The position numbers and the translations under genes were made by a program. Positions 8,300 through 15,400 of a stretch of 20,921 nt of DNA are shown here, in pieces. Source of the stretch: a virus; IMG/VR virus record IMGVR_UViG_3300021963_000786, positions 1 to 20,921 of that record; one strand, given 5' to 3'. Within the stretch, counting starts at the first letter, position 1; every line of letters begins with the position of its first letter. The notes under the pieces were generated by a model, which was not told where the DNA came from, ran no database searches, and saw nothing but the letters and a program-made list of their open reading frames with translations.

Positions 8300-8788
8300 T
8301 TAGAAGTTCAATACGCAGTAGTCCATTGAAAGCGTTAGTGTGATATTGATAGCTTCTGAAGCTGACCAATCGTACTGTCCGAAGTTCGAAGACTTAACGT
8401 AAGCACCTTTGATAATCCACTCACCGATAATATCACCTACTGGTCCTAGAGCGTTTAGAGTCACATCCTTCTTGTAGAAGTCTGAGTATCCAGCACGGCC
8501 GGTAACTGATTCGTATCCTAGACGAGCCCACTCCATAACGGCTTGTGCACCTGAAGGAGTGATTGGATCGTAAAGGTTAAGGGTCATGTCACTCCACATT
8601 CTCTTACCTCCACGAATCTTTCTGTAGGTGTTGATGTGGTCTAGCTGGATAGTACCATCCTCAAATGAAGGAGATGTTACACTCTTCACTAGGTAAGATG
8701 GAATTCCATCGATGTACATGATGAATCTGTTCTGCACCTTCGGTTCGAAGGCGGTGAACATGATTTCGTTTGGATCTAGTACTGGCAT
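8300..8788 (-). CDS. Tail tube protein, T4 gp19-like
   Basis: A 162-residue protein, almost the length of T4 gp19 (163). It starts MPVLDPNEIMFTAFEPKVQN, followed by FIMYIDGIPSYLVKSV and the SPSFEDG turn, and ends in a beta strand (ITLTLSMDYCVLNF). This matches the gp19/Hcp-like tube fold, which stacks as hexameric rings through which DNA passes. It follows the sheath gene by 27 bases and is followed by a strong terminator, so it can be transcribed with the sheath or alone from the motif at 8804-8815. No Shine-Dalgarno sequence precedes the ATG (leader AAACAGTAAC). Confidence 0.92.
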   Translation of the reverse strand: MPVLDPNEIMFTAFEPKVQNRFIMYIDGIPSYLVKSVTSPSFEDGTIQLDHINTYRKIRGGKRMWSDMTLNLYDPITPSGAQAVMEWARLGYESVTGRAGYSDFYKKDVTLNALGPVGDIIGEWIIKGAYVKSSNFGQYDWSASEAINITLTLSMDYCVLNF

Positions 8789-8803
8789 GTTACTGTTTTT
8801 ATT

Positions 8804-8815
8804 TATTTATAAATA
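8804..8815 (-). promoter_or_regulatory. Candidate late promoter upstream of the tube gene; two-way octamer
   Basis: Sense strand TATTTATAAATA, 15 bases before the tube ATG and directly after the sheath stop codon. It is the only copy holding the T4 late octamer TATAAATA on both strands (sense 8811-8804, antisense 8808-8815), because the core is palindromic. Confidence 0.5.
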
Positions 8816-10528
8816 TTACGCTCCAAAAGTTGCTCCTGTAGGCTGAACTACGAAGTCAAGTACGATGAATTCTGCAGTCTTGGTTGGCTGGATGAAGATC
8901 TGACCTACTAACTGGTTTCTATCGATAACGTCAGCAGTGTTGTTGGTGTCGTCCATCACAACTCTGTAAGCGTAAAGTCCTTGGCGCTGTACTACAGTCT
9001 CAAGGTATGGGTTAACAGCTGCTAAGAATCTGTTACGAGTAGCGATTGTGTTCTGCTCGAATACTAGGTTGTTAGCCTGATCTCCGATGAAGTTCTTAAG
9101 GTTGATAAGAAGTCTGCGAACATTTACGCGGTCTAATGCAGATGCCTTAGTCTGTAATGTCTTTTGTCCGTATGCTACTACACCAGAACCTGGGAAGGTA
9201 GCAATTGGGTTAACTTTACCTAAGTAAAGAGTATCTCTGTCGGTCTGAGAAAGCTTTCTTTCTGCCATGATCACTGAAGGAATACCTCCTCTTAGTAGAC
9301 CTGCTGGTGCGAACCATTCAGCACCTACTCTGTCAGTGAAGGCGTAAACACCTCCCATTACTGTTGAAGCAGGAGCCCAAACATTCTTTCCTAGTTCGTT
9401 GTTAGCTACCTTAACCCAAGGCCAGTAAGCGGCTGCGTATGAGCTGTTCATTCCTGAAGCTTCTGCTGTAGCAGTGGCTGTTGAACCTCCGTAGTTAACT
9501 GGGTCGATAACGTAGATTGCATCTCCTCTAGTTTCTACTAGATCGATGAATCCAGTAACTTGTGAAGAGTGTAGATCTTTTGTAAGACCTGGTGTTACAA
9601 GTACATTGAATCTGAACTCGTCTCTGTTTGCAAGAGTTAAGATTGCAGTGTCGTAGGCTGTTGAAGGAGCAATACCCTGTGTGTCGGTAGAGGTTAGTGA
9701 TGTAAAGTTAGCAGCGTATGCAGACTGGAATAATGTTCCTGCACCTCCAGAGAAGGCTCCGTGTAGTGATCCGCTACCGATTACAAAGTTAGCAAACGAT
9801 GCTGAGTATGCTGAATTAGCTACTCCGTTGTTATCAAGGTAGTCAGGCATCTTAGTGTTAACGGCAGATACATAAACGTACTTAGATACATTTGGATATT
9901 CTCCGTTTACAGTCACGGCACCGGCTGAGTTAGTACGGTACTGATCACCGATTACTTTTGCAACGTAGTTAGGTGATTTTGGATCAAGTGATAGGTTCTG
10001 GTAAGATTCAAGGATGATCTTATTTTTCTCATTATCATCTCCTCTTCTGATTGCGAGTGAGAAAGTTCCTTGAGCTGTATTCTTAGAAGTTACTTCCCAT
10101 CTTACGTTGTCAGCAGAGCCGCTTACAAGTGCGTTGTTTGTACCGGCACTTCCGCTGTTATTCATGATCGTACCCTCTGCAATAGTAGATAGAGTGATCC
10201 AGGCTGTAGAACCGCTATTGATTGTAGCAGTAGCTGCTCCAAAGTTCTGATCAGATACTCTGGTTACTAAGAGAGAAGTTCCGCCTTGTTCAAAGTACTT
10301 TTCAGCAGCAAGGGCAGTGTAGTGGGTGTAGTAGTCACTACCTGATTTAAAAGCACCGCCGAATACATTTAAGTACTCGCCGTAAGAACGCACTACAGTT
10401 GGGATGTCTTGTGGACCTTTAGTAGTAGGACCTACAAGAGCTGTAGAGATCTCGGCGGCTGCTGGGGTGATGAAAGACAGGTCATTCTCTCTTGAAAATA
10501 CACCTGGTGATAAAATTCTTTCTGCCAT
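8816..10528 (-). CDS. Contractile tail sheath protein, T4 gp18-like
   Basis: A 570-residue protein (T4 gp18 is 659). The N-terminus ILSPGVFSRENDLS is the usual sheath start. The C-terminal core carries LSQTDRDTLYLGKVNPIATF at about residues 426-445, GVVAYGQKTL, and SALDRVNVRRLLINLKNFI around 460-480. It ends in strands like those that interlock sheath subunits. The middle, about residues 100-330, is Ser/Thr/Ala-rich and probably forms the surface-exposed domain. Sheath subunits surround the tube and contract to drive it through the envelope. A promoter-like motif lies 22 bases upstream, and the leader AACCCTTCCCAACG lacks any Shine-Dalgarno sequence. Confidence 0.95.
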   Translation of the reverse strand: MAERILSPGVFSRENDLSFITPAAAEISTALVGPTTKGPQDIPTVVRSYGEYLNVFGGAFKSGSDYYTHYTALAAEKYFEQGGTSLLVTRVSDQNFGAATATINSGSTAWITLSTIAEGTIMNNSGSAGTNNALVSGSADNVRWEVTSKNTAQGTFSLAIRRGDDNEKNKIILESYQNLSLDPKSPNYVAKVIGDQYRTNSAGAVTVNGEYPNVSKYVYVSAVNTKMPDYLDNNGVANSAYSASFANFVIGSGSLHGAFSGGAGTLFQSAYAANFTSLTSTDTQGIAPSTAYDTAILTLANRDEFRFNVLVTPGLTKDLHSSQVTGFIDLVETRGDAIYVIDPVNYGGSTATATAEASGMNSSYAAAYWPWVKVANNELGKNVWAPASTVMGGVYAFTDRVGAEWFAPAGLLRGGIPSVIMAERKLSQTDRDTLYLGKVNPIATFPGSGVVAYGQKTLQTKASALDRVNVRRLLINLKNFIGDQANNLVFEQNTIATRNRFLAAVNPYLETVVQRQGLYAYRVVMDDTNNTADVIDRNQLVGQIFIQPTKTAEFIVLDFVVQPTGATFGA

Positions 10529-10550
10529 CGTTGGGAAGGGTTAATTAATC

Positions 10551-10562
10551 TTTATATAAATA
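10551..10562 (-). promoter_or_regulatory. Candidate late promoter upstream of the sheath gene
   Basis: A perfect TATTTATATAAA on the sense strand, 22 bases before the sheath ATG and 20 bases after the stop of the 349-residue gene. It is one of four copies identical to the consensus. Confidence 0.55.
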
Positions 10563-10582
10563 TGTTACTTGATTGCAAACCA

Positions 10583-11632
10583 TTAGACTGCGAAGTAAGA
10601 AGATATGACGTTTGAGCCTAATACTACACTTCCTGACAGCTGTAAAGGAACTTGCTTGGTTGCTAGACTTCCTGTAGTTTCTACTGCAAAGGGGTTTCCA
10701 ATTGGTTCTTGGAAAGTGTATACTCTAAATACTCCTGGAACGCTTGTCAGATCCTTAGGTTTGAGCTGTCCTTTTACTACTTTGGATACAGTATCGTCAT
10801 AGAATACACCGGCACTTAGCGGTGCGGTAGGTGTAATCTTCTTAAATGCAACAAATCCTATGCTGCCTGCGAAGTTTCTACCAGGCTGGAACTGAGTACC
10901 TCCGATATAGAGGTGGTCTGCGGTTGCAAAAGAAGCACTCATTCCTGTAGCACTTCCAAAAGTACCGTATCCTTCGTTCGATGTGCCTACATAGAAACTT
11001 GCTCCTGTTAAAGGCTGTGTGGCTCCGGTAGAGCTCAATAGGTTATAAGTTATCAGAGTGTAGCCGTTACCTAGAGTCCCTCTTTGATTTGCCGGTACTG
11101 AAATAGTTTGCGTGTAAGTTGCTCCATTATCCTGGAAGACAGCTGTTAGTTGGCTATTTTGTAAGACAAGACTAAATGACTGGCTGGCAAAGCTGCCTGA
11201 GTACATATGGAAGAGAGTCTGGATACTTCCAGTCTGCCAAATGAATGGCTTGATTGCCATCATAATTCCAAAGGAGCTAGTTAGGTTGACCGGTAGGTCA
11301 ACATTTTCTAAGCTAGAGCTTGCAATATTCTCAAAAGTAAAATATGCTGCAGTTTTACTCCATTCTACGGGAACTGTGCTTGCTGCTGGAGTTGGAGTTG
11401 GAACCGGTGCCGGTGGTGGTGGTGGGATGGTAGCAGGTGCCTGTAGAGAAACAGGAGCCGGTGCATTAACAAATGCTGATACTGCCGGACGGGCATTAGC
11501 CGGTGCTGATAATCCTCCTGTCTGTGTTGGAGGCACTACACCACCCGGGGCAAGATTTGAATACTGCAGACGGTACTGCTGTGCCTGGGTAGAGCTAGGC
11601 TGTAGCAACGATTTTTTATCTCCTATGGCCAT
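10583..11632 (-). CDS. Lectin-like (LamG/concanavalin fold) structural protein, 349 aa
   Basis: N-terminal region: a Gln-rich start (MAIGDKKSLLQPSSTQ) and an Ala/Pro-rich linker with a proline run, IPPPPPAPVPTPTP, near residues 68-81. From about residue 93, AYFTFENIASSSLENVDL begins a beta-sandwich region resembling LamG/concanavalin-like domains, with HLYIGGTQFQPGRNFAGSIG near residues 243-262 as the typical late strand. Such folds bind glycans or decorate virions. The gene sits just upstream of the sheath and below a terminator, so it may be a tail or capsid decoration or an adhesin. It lacks the catalytic residues that would mark a glycanase, as far as I can see. The domain call rests on pattern, not on alignment. 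Confidence 0.7.
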   Translation of the reverse strand: MAIGDKKSLLQPSSTQAQQYRLQYSNLAPGGVVPPTQTGGLSAPANARPAVSAFVNAPAPVSLQAPATIPPPPPAPVPTPTPAASTVPVEWSKTAAYFTFENIASSSLENVDLPVNLTSSFGIMMAIKPFIWQTGSIQTLFHMYSGSFASQSFSLVLQNSQLTAVFQDNGATYTQTISVPANQRGTLGNGYTLITYNLLSSTGATQPLTGASFYVGTSNEGYGTFGSATGMSASFATADHLYIGGTQFQPGRNFAGSIGFVAFKKITPTAPLSAGVFYDDTVSKVVKGQLKPKDLTSVPGVFRVYTFQEPIGNPFAVETTGSLATKQVPLQLSGSVVLGSNVISSYFAV

Positions 11633-11646
11633 AATGGGAAAAGATT

Positions 11647-11658
11647 TTTATATAAATA
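11647..11658 (-). promoter_or_regulatory. Candidate late promoter upstream of the 349-residue gene
   Basis: A perfect TATTTATATAAA on the sense strand, 14 bases before the ATG, separated by one base from the T-tract of the preceding terminator. Confidence 0.55.
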
Positions 11659-11659
11659 G

Positions 11660-11684
11660 AAAAAGAGGGCCTAAACCCTCTCTT
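11660..11684 (-). terminator. Rho-independent terminator after the 92-residue gene
   Basis: The sense-strand arms AGAGGG and CCCTCT enclose the loop TTTAGG, and the second arm is followed by TTTTT. It lies 23 bases after the stop codon of the coiled-coil gene. The stem is short (6 bp) but the T-tract follows immediately. Confidence 0.8.
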
Positions 11685-11707
11685 CCTGTAGCACGGCATG
11701 CAAGTGC

Positions 11708-11986
11708 TTATTCTGCTGCTGGAGCTTCTTCGGCCTTAGGAGCTGGTACGAACTCGCCTGTAGAAAGGTCTACAGTACCATCGCCGTACTTCTCAGAAAG
11801 ATCCTTTCCGAAGGTGTTTTCTTCTTCACGAAGCTCGGCTAAGAATTTCTTAGCATTTTCAGCTCTACGCTCTAGGTTAAGCTTGATCAATTCGATCTCG
11901 CCAAACTCCATTACGATAGCGCGGTTTTTTTCTTGAAGCTGCTGGATTGTTTGCAGTTCTTCTTGAGAAAGTTTTGTGTTTTCCAT
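11708..11986 (-). CDS. Small coiled-coil phage protein, 92 aa, function unknown
   Basis: Residues 5-60 form an almost continuous heptad-rich helix (LSQEELQTIQQLQEKN onward), then LSEKYGDGTVDLSTGEF, and an Ala/Glu/Pro tail. I recall similar small proteins, helix plus a KYGxGxxDLxTGxF end, as recurrent unnamed proteins of environmental phages. Acidic and soluble, it could be a scaffold, chaperone or minor structural helix bundle. It has its own promoter-like motif 33 bases upstream and its own terminator, so it appears to be a single-gene transcription unit. That suggests a dose different from its neighbours. Confidence 0.8.
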   Translation of the reverse strand: MENTKLSQEELQTIQQLQEKNRAIVMEFGEIELIKLNLERRAENAKKFLAELREEENTFGKDLSEKYGDGTVDLSTGEFVPAPKAEEAPAAE

Positions 11987-12019
11987 ATTATAACGTTAAT
12001 TTAGTTTTAACCGGTTAGT

Positions 12020-12031
12020 TATATATAAATA
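12020..12031 (-). promoter_or_regulatory. Candidate late promoter upstream of the coiled-coil gene
   Basis: Sense strand TATTTATATATA, 33 bases before the ATG and 17 bases after the stop of the 130-residue gene. The leader that follows contains the palindrome AACCGGTT and a TATAAT immediately before the ATG, so a second start point is possible. Confidence 0.45.
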
Positions 12032-12048
12032 TATGCAAAAAATGTTTT

Positions 12049-12441
12049 TTAACAACCTCTCTGTGCAGTTATTTTTCCTGCTGAGTCTATTTCATAAACA
12101 GTGTTGCCGGATTTGTACCATAGTACTCCTCCGTTAAAAGAAGTAGAGAGAGTATTATCCGTATACAGGCTAACGTTAACACCTAGGGAAGTACTAGAAG
12201 AATATAATGTAATCGGATCATAGGCTTCAGCACAGGCTTGAGACCAGTCACTGTATCCTTGCTGTCCGTCTCCCATATAAAAAGTATATGCTGTAGCAAA
12301 GGTAAATCCGTAAAATTCATTTATACTGTCCGGAGTTGAAAATCCGGCTGCAGCATGCAGGGTTCTAAAGTCATTAGCGCTAGATCCTAGCTCGGTTTTA
12401 ATATCACTCAAAGATATGGGTCCGTTACTTTGTAAGGTCAT
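12049..12441 (-). CDS. Fibre-associated protein with SLSDIK/EFYG N-terminal module, 130 aa
   Basis: The N-terminal part, about residues 1-48, reads GPISLSDIKTELG and later SINEFYGF. This module is seen at the start of many phage fibre or adhesin proteins and also opens the 368-residue protein at 19653-20759. The C-terminal part has SLYTDNTLSTSFNGGVLWY and ends in Cys, a small aromatic/glycine-rich beta domain resembling repeats at the tips of phage fibres. Its start codon overlaps the end of the giant S74 fibre gene by 17 bases, so the two are probably translationally coupled and act together at the fibre tip. The function is inferred from the module and neighbourhood. Confidence 0.8.
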   Translation of the reverse strand: MTLQSNGPISLSDIKTELGSSANDFRTLHAAAGFSTPDSINEFYGFTFATAYTFYMGDGQQGYSDWSQACAEAYDPITLYSSSTSLGVNVSLYTDNTLSTSFNGGVLWYKSGNTVYEIDSAGKITAQRGC

Positions 12442-15400
12442 GAATAAGTGCTTTTAGTTCATCGATTTGCTTTTGCTGTTGATCAATCAAGGCTTGCTGA
12501 TCTTTAATTGCTTCAATCAGTAGGCCGGCCATGTTTCCGTAAGCTACATTATACATTCCGGAAGCATCCTGAGATACTACTTCTGGTACTACTGCCAGTA
12601 CTTCCTGGGCGATAACTCCCATATTAGTACTTCTATCATCAGAATCTGTTCTTTTAAAGGTCACACCTCTTAGCTGTTTTACCTTCTCTAAAGCATTTCC
12701 GATGGTCTGGATGTCGGTTTTAATTCTGGCATCAGAGTAACCTGTTACGTTACCGGCAAAGGTTACGTTACCGGACATATCAAGCTGCATTCTGTTTGCA
12801 GATGCACTCCATCCTCCGATACGCAGTACGTTATCGTCGTCAAGCCCCATATTTACAGCATAATGTCCTGATTTATGGAAGGACATAAATGCCGAGTTAT
12901 TGTTTGTTGAATAAGCTTGAAGTTTTGCAGAGTCTGTTGCTCCTGATTTACCTCCGTTGTTTGTCTGGAAGTATGCAATGCCTGTTACAGTCCCTCCTGA
13001 TAACGGTAGAGCGTAGCTTGAATAGTTACCAGCATGTAATACAGCATTACCGGTAGTTATACCCCCGCTAGTTCCGTTAACATACAGCATACCGCGGATC
13101 TTTGTATTACCACTTCTGTCAATGCTTAGACGGGCATGATGTCTGTCATCCCCGGACCATGCATCACCAACGCCGTAGTGCGGGTTATTATCTCCACTTG
13201 CATTATATCCAATACTGAAGATATAAGGGTTACTGTTTGGTATACCCATATTCCACTGTCTTGCGGAACTTCCTTCTGTTCCTACAAAAGAAAATACAGC
13301 TCCGTGATTTGTATTGTTGGCACCGGTTGCAACAAGAGCTATATGTGGGTAGTAGTCTGCAGATACTACAAGCTGTTTTCTTGCATCGTCTGCCGTATAT
13401 ACACCGTGTGTTGATGCATTTCCTACATTAAGAGATACCCCGCTTGAAACACCGGTAGCATTAAGCTGGCCGGCAACAGTAGTTCCGCTATTAAGTACGA
13501 TAGCATTTCCTACCGGGTTTAGGTACAACGGCTGGCCAGAATGCGATTGAACGTAAGAATAAGATCCGTTATTTCCAATGGAGATTGTAAAATTATTTAC
13601 ATTATTTGGATTGGTTGTGCCTCTTAGGAATCTTCCGTCTGATTCACTTTCTGTGTAGTAACGGTCATCATGAGTATGAGAAGATGCAGCTTTACCGTCT
13701 AGTGCAGTCTGCAGTCCTGTTACATCAGAAATAGCGTGGGTGTGAGAAGATGCTGCATAGGAGCCTCGAGCCTGGAAGTATTCATGTAGCCATCCGTATG
13801 TATTAGTCCAAAGATCTCCGTTGGTATTTAGGATCATTCTTCTGGTGCTATCGGCAGATCCTCCGTAATACCATATGTAAGCATAGGCTCCGCCTCCGTG
13901 ATCGTTAGTATTACCATCAGTTCGGAAAATCATAGTTCGGCTGTTGCCGTAGAGCTGTACCTGATTATCATCGCTAGTTGCTCGGAACCAAGCATCAGCA
14001 GTGTAGTAACTTCCTAAGTTAGTGGCTGTGGTAGCGGTAGTAGCAGAACCTGCTGAGGTTGCATAGTTTACAGACTGTGATCCAATGTTAGCAGATGTAA
14101 TGATATCCACCCATGAGCTCCAGTTGTCGCAACAGTCTCTTAGTGTACGCAATCTTAGACTGGGGCTGGTAGTGCTCAACCAGTCTGCTGATAGTTCGAA
14201 TGCTCTACTACTGAATGCAAATTGAGCTGCTATATCATAAGTAGAAGGTGAATTAGAACCGCCAGAATATGCTCCATAGATAGCCAGTCCATTATCTACT
14301 TTTAATCTTCTATCAGTATCATAACTAATTCCTCCTCCAAGTACTTTAAAATTACTTGTAGATACTCTTGCTCCAAGCAGGCTGTCTACTTCTGATTCGG
14401 TGTAGTAACGGTCATCGTGGTTGTGAGAGGGTAAGGAAGTTAGATAGGATCCTGCTGCTTGTTTACCGTCTAGAGCTGTCTGTAATCCTGTCACATCTGA
14501 GATAGCGTGGGTGTGGGAAGAGGCTGCTTTAGTAGCTAGCTTTGTATCAATTTCAGATTCGGTATAGTACCTATCGTCGTGGGTATGAGATATGGCTGCA
14601 TACCTAGAATCAAACTGAGATTGCTTTTTGGTACGTAGTCCGTCTATACGGGCACTGTTTACTTGGTTGAGTCTAAGCGGTGCTGGAGCAGCAACGTCGT
14701 AAGCGTTAGTACCAGACCAGCTTTCATCGTAGAACAAAGTCGAGGTGCTGTAGGCAATATCCGGAGTACCTTCTTGATAGGTTCCTCTAATAGGCTGGTC
14801 AGAGAAAATATGGTAGATAGCCCCGGTAGTCCCACCGCCTCTAAGCATGAATACATATCCCATAGAGTGGGTCCAGATAAACATATCCGCACACACATCG
14901 GTATAGGACTGGTTAAATACTCTAAGTCTATCGTAGTATTCGGCTCCGCCCCAGCCTCCAAAGTTACCTTCCCAATCTAAGAGAAGTCCACCATGGTGTA
15001 CCCCGGTACCAATAGGGTCCCAAGGGGCCTGTTCACCGTATCCGCGTTTGATAATAATCCTACGAAGTACATCCTGATCCCCAAACATAAAGTGCACTGG
15101 GTAGAAGGTATCCGGATCTCCATTTAGTACGATATCGCAGGAGTACGGAAGGCCTGTAACACCTAGAGTTGTCTTTAGCTGGTTAACCTGAGTTCTTGAA
15201 ATATCTGAAACGCTTATTCTATTTCCTAGTGCGGTACTCAGCCAGCCGTTTGTAGTTGAATAAAAGTCACCTCCATTGCTGAAGTAGAATTTGTCTCCGT
15301 CTCCGTTTCTATGTAACCCTAAATTACCGGAATCGGTGGTTACCCACCAGTAGGCTCCTGTGCTTGTATTGTTCCAAGCCTGAGAGTATCTGTCAGAGTT

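Noticed and set aside
11241-11936. 231-codon open frame on the plus strand
   Set aside because: It lies antisense to the lectin-like and coiled-coil genes and crosses their terminator and promoter motif. Its product is Gly/Ala/Arg low-complexity, as expected for a shadow frame.
12032-12048. AAAAAACATTTTTT as a terminator after the 130-residue gene
   Set aside because: It is a pure A-T stem with a two-base loop and has no G-C pairs, so it would not be stable.
14659-14961. 100-codon second frame on the minus strand inside the giant fibre
   Set aside because: It is fully contained in the fibre gene and has no leader motif; the fibre frame is intact across it.
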